NCBI GenBank assembly: GCA_002428055.1
Contig: DIZY01000115.1
Span: 6,150 to 19,688, forward strand
Length of the DNA: 13,539 nucleotides
Origin: Helicobacteraceae bacterium UBA6016
GTDB lineage: Bacteria > Campylobacterota > Campylobacteria > Campylobacterales > UBA6016
Direction of reading: 5' to 3'
The position numbers were made by a program, and so were the translations under genes. Below the pieces are notes generated by a model. That model saw only the letters and a list, made by a program, of their open reading frames with translations. It did no database searches and was not told the origin of the DNA. Below, piece after piece: positions 5,367 to 11,961 of this stretch; the first letter of the stretch is position 1; each line of letters starts with the position of its first letter.

Positions 5367-6940
5367 GGGAGGATCAGCTACATCTACTTTTTGCAACGCC
5401 TGAAGCTGTGACTACCGACGAAAGAGTAACACAAACAGATTTGGATTTTGTTGCCAATGCCGCCCAGCAGGTAAGTTTGCCGCCTGTTATTGTCGAGATT
5501 GTGCGCTCCATCTGGTCTGGGCATAAAAAACTATTCAAAGAAGACAATAGAGAACGATTGTCCGATAGGCGTTTGAAAAAAGTTATTCGATTTTTGAAGG
5601 TTTGTGCAGTTACAAACGGGCGCTCGGAGGTGGATCTATCGGATGTGCTCTTACTTAAAAATTGTCTTTGGAACCACTATGACAACGCTGAAAAAGTACG
5701 CAATATGATATTAGAAACATTGCAAAAATATAGCCACCCTGTTCCTTTGTCATCTTCAAATACAGATAAGCCAGAGCGCATAGAACCGCTTATCGCCAAG
5801 CAATCCAATGTCACAATCAAAGGCTATGAGGGAAGCGGCGTCGAGTATGACCCTATTTTGATAAATAATATAGACGACTTAATGGGTATTGACCATCCTG
5901 AGATTGGTGTTGCCGGATATTATTTTCGTCAGACGACAGATATAGATTGCGCCGGTTTGACATACTGGAAGCCGATGAGTTTTAAGGGGCATTATGACGG
6001 AGGCGGCTATGTCATCCGCAATCTGCCGACAGGAAGTAAATCTATCTTTTCCGACATACAACTTGAATCAAAGATTGTAGATATGATTCTTGAGGGTTGC
6101 TCTTTGGCGCAAAGCGCAAACGGTAGTGTTATAGAGCGTTGTCAATCTACCGACTCGCTGATTGGCAGCGCAGAAAATTGTCAAATCAGATCTTGTCGAA
6201 CAAAGCTAGATTTGATAAAAGAGAGTGCTAAAAATAGTAATATAACAGATTGCAAGTCTGATAGATCGATAGCAAAAGATGCTGTGGGTTGCGAATTTAA
6301 TCTTTGCCAAACATCAGATAGAATGATTAAAGAGAGCGCCACAAACTGTCAAATCAAGAATTGTGCAGTGATTTTGAGTGGTAATGACGGAAGTAATATT
6401 GAAGGTGGTATTGCAAAAACGCTTACAACTAGCTCGGTAGAGTACTGCTTTGTGGCGTCGGTTAGAACTGATCCTCTCACCTCTGTTTTATATAATGTAT
6501 ATAATGACTTTGGATTTGATAGCAAAGATAAAAACACCATCCGCCTATATGGTGGCATTGCATATGATAGCAAAGATAAAAATATCATCCGCAACTGCGC
6601 AGTCGGTCTCATTCTGCTTCTCGATTTTTCTAGTGCCCGCATTGTTTATCACCTCTCAAACGAAACAATTTTAGAAAACAATGCCGCAATAGATACGATA
6701 GAAGGACAAGATGATGCCAACGGAAAAGATGGCAAAACCGTAGCGGCGGCAATATTTAAACAACGATATTTTGAGCATACCTTGGGTTGGGATTTTGTCA
6801 ATATATGGGAGTGGGATGCAAAAAATAATAGACCGACTTTGCGCCCCATTGCCACAGTTAATCGTCAAGAGAAGTCTGATGCAAGTGGCGATACGGAGGA
6901 TTTACTAATCCAGCAGATACGCTATAATATATGGCTTTAG
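5255..6940 (+). CDS. RavA-type ATPase C-terminal part fused to right-handed beta-helix (GLUG type)
   Basis: 561 residues in the -1 frame, continuing the ATPase to a full length of 701. Positions here are in the joined protein. About 141-300 completes the ATPase: SASNELPT (sensor 1), ALYDRFLVRIFVDYV (arginine-finger region of RavA), then the helical lid. About 340-670 is a right-handed beta-helix: FKGHYDGGGYVIRNL (about 383-397) is a GLUG-type motif; a ladder of 18-19-residue coils each with a Cys follows at about 430-515; a 16-residue repeat starts at about 562; the end motif LGWDFVNIWEW (about 650-660) is typical of GLUG proteins. No signal peptide exists, so this helix is probably cytoplasmic, unlike the usual secreted GLUG adhesins. 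The only in-frame start near the ATPase junction is a TTG at 5315, so independent translation is unlikely to give a sensible protein. The VWA partner gene starts 13 bases after the stop. Confidence 0.8.
   Translation, partial: KVPLLSLISASNELPTGEEELAALYDRFLVRIFVDYVREDQLHLLFATPEAVTTDERVTQTDLDFVANAAQQVSLPPVIVEIVRSIWSGHKKLFKEDNRERLSDRRLKKVIRFLKVCAVTNGRSEVDLSDVLLLKNCLWNHYDNAEKVRNMILETLQKYSHPVPLSSSNTDKPERIEPLIAKQSNVTIKGYEGSGVEYDPILINNIDDLMGIDHPEIGVAGYYFRQTTDIDCAGLTYWKPMSFKGHYDGGGYVIRNLPTGSKSIFSDIQLESKIVDMILEGCSLAQSANGSVIERCQSTDSLIGSAENCQIRSCRTKLDLIKESAKNSNITDCKSDRSIAKDAVGCEFNLCQTSDRMIKESATNCQIKNCAVILSGNDGSNIEGGIAKTLTTSSVEYCFVASVRTDPLTSVLYNVYNDFGFDSKDKNTIRLYGGIAYDSKDKNIIRNCAVGLILLLDFSSARIVYHLSNETILENNAAIDTIEGQDDANGKDGKTVAAAIFKQRYFEHTLGWDFVNIWEWDAKNNRPTLRPIATVNRQEKSDASGDTEDLLIQQIRYNIWL
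6518..6613 (+). repeat. 48-bp imperfect tandem repeat inside the beta-helix
   Basis: The block GATAGCAAAGATAAAAA at 6518 recurs at 6566, exactly 48 bases later, and the match continues to CATCCGC (6544 and 6592) with two changes in 27 bases. It encodes DSKDKNTIR and DSKDKNIIR, 16 residues apart, about one beta-helix coil. Near-identity at DNA level means a recent duplication. Confidence 0.7.
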
Positions 6941-6953
6941 GGTAGTTGCTGTT

Positions 6954-8594
6954 TTGTTTTCTAAACTTAAGACGCTAATATCAACAACTATAAGCACGGT
7001 TGGTTCATTGGCGCTACTCCCTTTTAAAGATATTAAATATTTTATTGATGATAACTTCCGAGACAAGGTGGTTCCGCTTCCAGGGAGTGTGCTATATTGC
7101 GATTTGTGGGCGATGGTGGAGCACTCCGGTATATATGCAGATGATGGACAAATAGTCAATATCGTAGTCGATGGATTTGCCGAAAGTGAGGTTCGTTACA
7201 GTGATGCAAGCGACTTTACCCAAAAAAGCGTATTGAGAAAAAAGATTTATGTCTCATGTGGTAACAATGGAGCTGTGGGGCATGCCGCCGTGGCAAAAGG
7301 AGCCAAAGAGCATATTGGTGAAAGGGCTTTTTATGGGCTAGTTTTTAAAAACTGTCATCAGTTTTCTCAAAAGTGTTTAGCATACACAAGCAGGGAATAC
7401 AATGTTGAAATTATAGATAAAGCGCTTGGATTATTTGATGTAAACCCAGAACCGACTGTGGTAATGCTAAAAAAAGAAGCTGGCAAAAAGCTTGGAGCTA
7501 CAAAATGGCGTTTGTGGGATTGGCAAAACGACGAAAGAGTCCAAAAAGAGCCTGAGCCGGATTGGGAAGCTATAAACGAAGCTTTTAAAAATCAACCGCT
7601 AAACCCCCAAAGCATCGCACAAATAAAAAATGAACTTGAGCAGCTCAAAGAGTATGAAGAAGAGATAAAAGATGAAAATATCCCAAGCCATATTCAAAAT
7701 CGACTAACCGCTTTTAGACAGACGCTTGTCGATGTGACAAATAAATATGAAGAAGCAAAAGAGTTTTTGGCGGAGTGTCAGGGGTCAGGTTTTAGTTATT
7801 CTCAACTATCAAAATACAAAGAAGATTTTACGGCTCTTGCTGGAGAGATGAAAAACAATGCTCGTATTAAAGAGTTGGCAAAAAAAATGGGTAGAGAGTA
7901 TATATCGGAAGAAAAAAAGAAACAAACTCGCATCCCTAAGCGTAGCAAAAGCGAGGTTTATGGCACTCATCGTAGCGACGACATAATGCGACTTTTGCCT
8001 AGTGAACTGCTCAACCTTGAAGATGAGACGCTTGAGGCGCTTTTTTATTCTCGCTTGCTAGAAAAAAATCTAATGACATATGAGCTCGGCGGCTCCACAT
8101 ATCAAAATATAGAAAGCAAAGAGTTTAATTCCAAAAGAACAGGCCCGGTCGTGGCGTGTCTGGACACTTCCGGCAGTATGGACGGAGAGCCTATACTAAA
8201 AGCAAAAGCTTTACTGCTAACGATTGCCGGGATACTGCAAAAAGAGCGTCGCTCTTTGTATGTTTTGCTTTTTGGTGCATCAGGCGAGATAAAAGAGTTT
8301 TCAATAACTACAGAGCAAGAGATGCCACAACTGCTATCTTTTCTTGGGCAGGGTTTTGGCGGAGGCACTGATTTCGAAACTCCTCTAAAGAGAGCATTTA
8401 ATATTATTGAATTACAACAGTCATATCAAAAGGCGGATATATTGATGATTTCGGACGGAGAGTGTGGTCTATCGGATGATTTTATAAAAATCGTTCAAGT
8501 AAAAAAGCTTGCACTGGAATGTACAATTTTTACTGTGTTGTGCGCCAATACGAATGTAAAAGATATGTTGAGCGATGAGATTGTATCGATTTAA
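6954..8594 (+). CDS. LRAT/NlpC-P60-like domain fused to ViaA-like VWA protein
   Basis: 546 residues from a TTG start. AGGG at 6939-6942 is the likely ribosome site. The next ATG would cut into the first domain, and TAA at 6906 closes the frame upstream. Residues about 40-150 look like an LRAT (lecithin:retinol acyltransferase) domain of the NlpC/P60 superfamily: PLPGSVL, then HSGIYADDGQIVN with H57, and KNCHQFSQKC with C134, matching HxxIYxxDG and NCEHF of H-REV107-type enzymes. The usual second His is Asn69. Residues 216-275 are probably coiled coil. Residues about 335-546 are ViaA-like: HRSDDIMRLLPSELL, then the VWA MIDAS set DTSGS (404-408), GGTDF (T472) and ISDGE (D501). VWA partners regulate MoxR ATPases, so this is the natural partner of the AAA+ gene 13 bases upstream. 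Lipid or peptide acylation/hydrolysis by the LRAT part is inferred only. Confidence 0.85.
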   Translation: MFSKLKTLISTTISTVGSLALLPFKDIKYFIDDNFRDKVVPLPGSVLYCDLWAMVEHSGIYADDGQIVNIVVDGFAESEVRYSDASDFTQKSVLRKKIYVSCGNNGAVGHAAVAKGAKEHIGERAFYGLVFKNCHQFSQKCLAYTSREYNVEIIDKALGLFDVNPEPTVVMLKKEAGKKLGATKWRLWDWQNDERVQKEPEPDWEAINEAFKNQPLNPQSIAQIKNELEQLKEYEEEIKDENIPSHIQNRLTAFRQTLVDVTNKYEEAKEFLAECQGSGFSYSQLSKYKEDFTALAGEMKNNARIKELAKKMGREYISEEKKKQTRIPKRSKSEVYGTHRSDDIMRLLPSELLNLEDETLEALFYSRLLEKNLMTYELGGSTYQNIESKEFNSKRTGPVVACLDTSGSMDGEPILKAKALLLTIAGILQKERRSLYVLLFGASGEIKEFSITTEQEMPQLLSFLGQGFGGGTDFETPLKRAFNIIELQQSYQKADILMISDGECGLSDDFIKIVQVKKLALECTIFTVLCANTNVKDMLSDEIVSI

Positions 8595-8620
8595 AAATAT
8601 GGGAAAACAGTGCTGAAAAA

Positions 8621-8638
8621 CGGGGTCAGGCTGAATAA
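8621..8638. mobile_element. Possible remnant end of a RAYT/Y1-transposase element
   Basis: CGGGGTCAGGCTGAATAA between the VWA and brnT genes resembles the GGGGTCAGGCTTGAATAA sequence I remember from the ends of REP-associated tyrosine transposase elements in this kind of genome. No transposase, partner end or hairpin is nearby, so at most it is a scar. Recognition is from memory only. Confidence 0.25.
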
Positions 8639-8691
8639 AATGAGATATGGGTCAAAAAATATTGGAATAATACAGTGCGTTGACATATCAT

Positions 8692-8697
8692 TATAAT
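8692..8697 (+). promoter_or_regulatory. -10 box of the brnTA pair
   Basis: A perfect TATAAT 6 bases before the brnT ATG at 8704. TTGACA at 8680-8685 is too close to serve as its -35 box. With this spacing the transcript would be leaderless or nearly so, or the true start lies elsewhere. BrnA usually represses its own promoter, so an operator is expected here, but I see no clean palindrome. Confidence 0.35.
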
Positions 8698-8703
8698 AAC
8701 CAC

Positions 8704-9009
8704 ATGAGTGCAATAAAATTTAGTTGGGACCATTCGAAAGCCTCTTCAAATATACAAAAACATGGAATATCGCTTTAAGAGGCTAGGACTGTATTTGATG
8801 ATGACAATGCAAGACTCATGAGTGATCCCGATCATTCTGAGGGCGAAGAGAGGTTTGTTTTGCTTGGTATGAGCTGTACTTTGAAAGTATTGACGGTTGT
8901 TTATTGCTATAGAGACAAAGAAAATGTCATCAGAATAATATCCGCCAGAAAATCAACCAAAAAAGAGGAAAAACAGTACAAGGAGTTTTATTATGAGAAA
9001 AGAGTATGA
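8704..9009 (+). pseudogene. brnT: BrnT toxin with in-frame stop at codon 25
   Basis: Read through TAA at 8776-8778, the frame gives 101 residues of a clear BrnT ribonuclease toxin: IKFSWDHSKASSNIQKHGIS, the stop, then EARTVFDD, DPDHSEGEERFVLLG, a central strand region, and the C-terminal IRIISARKSTKKEEKQY typical of the family. BrnT proteins normally have an acidic residue at the stopped position (GISFEEA-like), so one base change GAA to TAA explains it. Everything else is intact. The ATG at 8818 gives a 63-residue C-terminal piece lacking the first strands and first helix, unlikely to be an active RNase. The gene overlaps brnA by 17 bases. An alternative cause is sequencing error. Confidence 0.8.
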
Positions 9010-9199
9010 CTTTAGCAATTCGGTGAAAAATCCATACGCTAAGAAGCTAAAAAAGCAAATTTCACTAAATATAGAGACCGACACCATTGATTATTTCAAA
9101 TCCCTAGCCGCAAAGACGGGAATGCCTTATCAGACACTTATGAATTCATTCTTGACTGATTGTGCCATAAGGCATGTTGAGCCTCAAATAAAGTGGTAG
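8993..9199 (+). CDS. brnA: BrnA antitoxin (ribbon-helix-helix)
   Basis: 68 residues. KKQISLNIETDTIDYFKSLAAKTGMPYQTLMNSFL is a ribbon-helix-helix DNA-binding region of BrnA type, with a short N-terminal NPYAKKLKK that normally contacts the toxin. A strong AAGGAG at 8980-8985 lies 7 bases before the ATG. The gene starts inside the end of brnT, the standard toxin-first order of BrnTA. With the toxin broken, the antitoxin may persist as a repressor or as protection against related toxins (inferred). Confidence 0.85.
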   Translation: MRKEYDFSNSVKNPYAKKLKKQISLNIETDTIDYFKSLAAKTGMPYQTLMNSFLTDCAIRHVEPQIKW

Positions 9200-9328
9200 T
9201 ATCCTCTAAGAACTGGGTATTCAATCTTCACTTTCAAACTCTTATATACTGCTTCGTAGCAGCTTGTATCAGTCAGCCTCTGCTCATACCTGTCAAGCGA
9301 ACCCTCAAAAATTTAACCCCAAATCCAG

Positions 9329-9339
9329 TATGCTAAAAC
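9329..9339 (+). promoter_or_regulatory. Extended -10 promoter of the ydhR gene
   Basis: TATGCTAAAAC with the -10 hexamer at 9334-9339, 29 bases before the ATG at 9369. It is part of the 32-base stretch shared with 3903-3934 and resembles 4025-4035 and 9738-9748. The rest of 9200-9328 shows no gene or terminator I can support. Confidence 0.45.
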
Positions 9340-9368
9340 AAATTAAAATAACTTTTTAAGGAACTAGG

Positions 9369-9671
9369 ATGAAACTATTGCAAGTAGATTTTCCGATGAA
9401 GACGCCTTTTGGCGAGGAGATGAGCGAGGCTTTTAGGGGGCTTGCGGAGGATATAGCTGCTGAAGAGGGGCTGATATGGAAGATATGGACAGAGAATGCC
9501 GAGACTAAAGAGGCGGGAGGTGTGTATTTGTTTGCGGATGAGGCAAACGCAAAAAGATATTTGGCTAAGCATACGGCAAGGCTAGAGGGGTTTGGTATCC
9601 AAAATATCAGAGGCAAAATATTTGACATCAACACTCCGCTTTCGCTTATCGATAGAGCGCCCATCGCCTAG
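9369..9671 (+). CDS. ydhR: YdhR-family small monooxygenase-like protein
   Basis: 100 residues, the normal length for this ferredoxin-like dimeric family. The match to E. coli YdhR, recalled from memory, runs along the whole chain: LLQVDF, the PFGEEM region, GLIWKIWTEN (11 residues before EAGGVYLFADE), YLAKHTARL, and the C-terminal FDINTPLS. YdhR is annotated as a putative monooxygenase of the antibiotic-biosynthesis monooxygenase fold; its substrate is unknown. AAGGA at 9358-9362 precedes the ATG by 6 bases. It has its own promoter-like leader, so it is probably monocistronic and marks the beginning of ordinary chromosome after the island. Confidence 0.88.
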   Translation: MKLLQVDFPMKTPFGEEMSEAFRGLAEDIAAEEGLIWKIWTENAETKEAGGVYLFADEANAKRYLAKHTARLEGFGIQNIRGKIFDINTPLSLIDRAPIA

Positions 9672-9737
9672 GCTAAACATGTCGGGGCTTATTGTTGAGT
9701 GATGGCGAGTAGTTTAGAATAAATAGCAAAAAATTGA

Positions 9738-9748
9738 TATGCTAAAGT
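9738..9748 (+). promoter_or_regulatory. Extended -10 promoter of the PilZ-domain gene
   Basis: TATGCTAAAGT followed by AAATCAAAA, 23 bases before the ATG at 9772. It has the same architecture as the other TATGCTA boxes in the window. Confidence 0.45.
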
Positions 9749-9771
9749 AAATCAAAACACAAAAAAGCAGT

Positions 9772-11643
9772 ATGATGGAACAATTTCGCCGTTATTTTGA
9801 TATGTTTTCCACCGTTTATATACAAGAGGACGAGCTTTCATCCACTGTCTACGACGCTTGCTATGCCGCCTGCCCTAAGTTTACAAAGTTGACGCTTTCT
9901 GAGCTTTTGGCAAGAAAAGATCGAATTCGCTACCACTTTGCGGTCGTGGAGATCTCAAAAGTTACTAAGACAAATTTGTTTGATATTGTCCAGAAAATTT
10001 CCGCATTAGATATGCTTATTGTGTGCGATAACAAAAACGATAAAGGGATTTTGGATCTTGCTATTTCGTACAAAGTGTGCGGAGTTTTGGATAGAAACCC
10101 TACTCAAAACGAGCTTGCCGAAAAGCTCAAAGCCGCCGTTATTTCTCTCTCTACAAAACAAAAAGAAAAATCAAAAAACGATAACTATCTCAAGCTTGCC
10201 GAGTTTGGTAGTTCTCTTTTTTGCATCAAAAGAGACGGCAATATAGTTTTTTCAAATTCGGCGCTACTCTCAAGCTGCAAAGCGGCAAATGTTGCACAGC
10301 TCGGTGCGCTTACTCTGGCAAACGGCAGCATCTTGGATACGATTTACAAAATTAGAGTCGGCGATGATAGCTTTTATGCCAAAACCGATTCGGGCGACGC
10401 TTATGTGATTGGTTCAAAGATGCTTCAAAATGAGCAAATTATTACATGTATGAAAATGCCGCCGGATATAGGAAAGTGTTCAGACCTACTTAGTCATGCA
10501 GAGTTTATAGAGCTACTTAAAAACACTCTCATACATAAAAATGCGATGGATGAGCCAATATTTGCAATAGCCGTGAAGCTGGAAAACGCACAAAAAATAG
10601 CGCACGACTTCGGGAGTGAGTTTTTTTACGACTATTTCAAAAAATTTAGCTCGTTTTGCGGTTTCTTTTTTCCGAAGGAGCCGTTTATTTTTTGGCATTT
10701 CGACTATCTTGTTATTTTGCCGGAAGAGTCTGATATAGATAGTGTAAAAGCGGCGGCGGAGCAGCTCTTTGCGCAATCGGGGCAGTTTAAAAACGATAAA
10801 GATATAGCGCCTTTTGTGGAGTTATCCGTCCTAGCGCTCGGGCATATAGGTATCAATGACTCCATCTCGCTCATTGAGAATGTATATACAAAAACCGTTA
10901 CGCAAGCCCAAAGCGCAAAAATATGTCTGGCAAAGTCAAGTATTACGGTCTTAGTGGCTGATGGGCAAATGGCAATGTACCACATCCAAAACATTGTCGA
11001 CAAAGATTACAAAATAAAGCTCCTAAACATTTACAAGGGCCTTAGCGTAAGCAGTAGCAGCAAAATTATCAAGATAACGGATGAGGATATATTCGTCCAG
11101 ACGGAAAAGCTCCAAAAATATTTGATGCATACTGAAAAAAGCGTTATTATACAGTCGGAGTACATACCAAAAGAGATATTGACAGAGGTTAAGTATGTTG
11201 ATATTTCGGAGCCTTACGCTATTCTTAGAAATCCTCTGTTTTTGGAGTTTTCGGCAAACAATAGAAAAAGCGTCAGGGTTCAGTGCGATGCCAGAATCCC
11301 TATAACTCTCAAAAGTAATAAATATACTTTTACCGGCGAGATATTTGATATTTCAATGCAGGCGATAGCCGTGCGGTATAAAAACAGCATTAACAGTGAT
11401 ATAGCAGGCAGTAGTGTAAAGCTAAGTTTTTCGCTTCCGCATAAAGAGGCTGAAAATGGTATAGCGCAAGTGACGGTTGAGGGGCAGGTGATGGTGGTAA
11501 AGACGATTGAGGAGCAAACTAGGGTCATCGCATCCATTAAGGCGGATCGCCAAAATGAAGCGATTATATTGGAGTACATCTATCTGAGACAAAAAGAGCT
11601 GATTGCCGAAATAAAAAAACTTGGCGGTATGATATTTAAATAG
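9772..11643 (+). CDS. PilZ-domain c-di-GMP effector with degenerate receiver, PAS-like and GGDEF-like regions
   Basis: 623 residues; ATGs at 9772 and 9775 are both possible and the ribosome site is poor. Residues about 50-125 have the alternating strand/helix pattern of a response-regulator receiver but lack a convincing phosphorylation pocket. Residues 145-215 (LFCIKRDGNIVFSN) look PAS-like. Residues 240-400 resemble a GGDEF fold in which the signature is replaced by WHFDYLVILPEE, so cyclase activity is not expected. Residues 405-495 look like the YcgR-type N-terminal domain that precedes PilZ. The PilZ domain (about 497-615) has RKSVR (R498, R502) and DISMQA (D526, S528), with Ala in place of the final Gly of the D/NxSxxG motif. 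A signalling role through c-di-GMP, for example motility or attachment, is inferred; the weakened motif leaves binding uncertain. Confidence 0.75.
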   Translation: MMEQFRRYFDMFSTVYIQEDELSSTVYDACYAACPKFTKLTLSELLARKDRIRYHFAVVEISKVTKTNLFDIVQKISALDMLIVCDNKNDKGILDLAISYKVCGVLDRNPTQNELAEKLKAAVISLSTKQKEKSKNDNYLKLAEFGSSLFCIKRDGNIVFSNSALLSSCKAANVAQLGALTLANGSILDTIYKIRVGDDSFYAKTDSGDAYVIGSKMLQNEQIITCMKMPPDIGKCSDLLSHAEFIELLKNTLIHKNAMDEPIFAIAVKLENAQKIAHDFGSEFFYDYFKKFSSFCGFFFPKEPFIFWHFDYLVILPEESDIDSVKAAAEQLFAQSGQFKNDKDIAPFVELSVLALGHIGINDSISLIENVYTKTVTQAQSAKICLAKSSITVLVADGQMAMYHIQNIVDKDYKIKLLNIYKGLSVSSSSKIIKITDEDIFVQTEKLQKYLMHTEKSVIIQSEYIPKEILTEVKYVDISEPYAILRNPLFLEFSANNRKSVRVQCDARIPITLKSNKYTFTGEIFDISMQAIAVRYKNSINSDIAGSSVKLSFSLPHKEAENGIAQVTVEGQVMVVKTIEEQTRVIASIKADRQNEAIILEYIYLRQKELIAEIKKLGGMIFK

Positions 11644-11658
11644 AGCAAGAGTCTCTAA

Positions 11659-11889
11659 TTATACTTTTTTGAAATAGAGTTTCATAAGTTCGTCGGCGCT
11701 CTCTATGTTGCCCTTATTTAGCATTGTGCGACCAAGCTCATCTGAGCTTATCGCATCATAAATATCGTCATACAGATGAAGCCCCTGCGTATCTCTTAAA
11801 AAACCGACCAGCAGACCTAAATTTGTTTGCCCCTCTTTGACTTCTATTTGCTCTTTATATTTTTTAAATTTAGCCCAATCTATACTCAC
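11659..11889 (-). CDS. Small conserved-looking hypothetical protein
   Basis: 76 residues on the - strand, starting with GTG at 11889-11887 after a G-rich GGGGGC. I do not recognise a family. It is soluble, charged and mostly helical (DWAKFKKYKEQIEVKEGQTN, then LGLLVGFLRDTQGLHLYDDI, ending SADELMKLYFKKV), with no Cys, membrane segment or signal. It is convergent with the PilZ gene (15 bases between stops) and divergent from the lytic transglycosylase gene; TAAAAT on the - strand at 11915-11910 could be its -10 box. Clean codon structure, a start-proximal purine stretch and compact packing between two real genes support it as real. Confidence 0.6.
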   Translation of the reverse strand: MSIDWAKFKKYKEQIEVKEGQTNLGLLVGFLRDTQGLHLYDDIYDAISSDELGRTMLNKGNIESADELMKLYFKKV

Positions 11890-11924
11890 AGAGCCCCCGT
11901 TTTATTTGAATTTTAAAGTAATTT

Positions 11925-11935
11925 TAAGCTAAAAT
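11925..11935 (+). promoter_or_regulatory. Extended -10 promoter of the transglycosylase-rlpA-hisB run
   Basis: TAAGCTAAAAT, a one-base variant of the TATGCTAAAAT element, 26 bases before the TTG start at 11962. It lies in the 72-base divergent region shared with the small - strand gene. Confidence 0.35.
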
Positions 11936-11961
11936 GCCCAAAAAACCTACGGAAATAATTA

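Noticed and set aside
9184..9312. Open - strand frame of about 42 codons with protein-like composition across the spacer after brnA
   Set aside because: It has no start codon, runs into the brnA end, begins right after a stop and matches nothing I recognise; it could be a gene fragment or chance.
11641..11670. TAGAG/CTCTA inverted repeat followed by a T-run between the PilZ gene and the convergent small gene
   Set aside because: Five weak pairs with the T-run nine bases away; not a convincing terminator on either strand.
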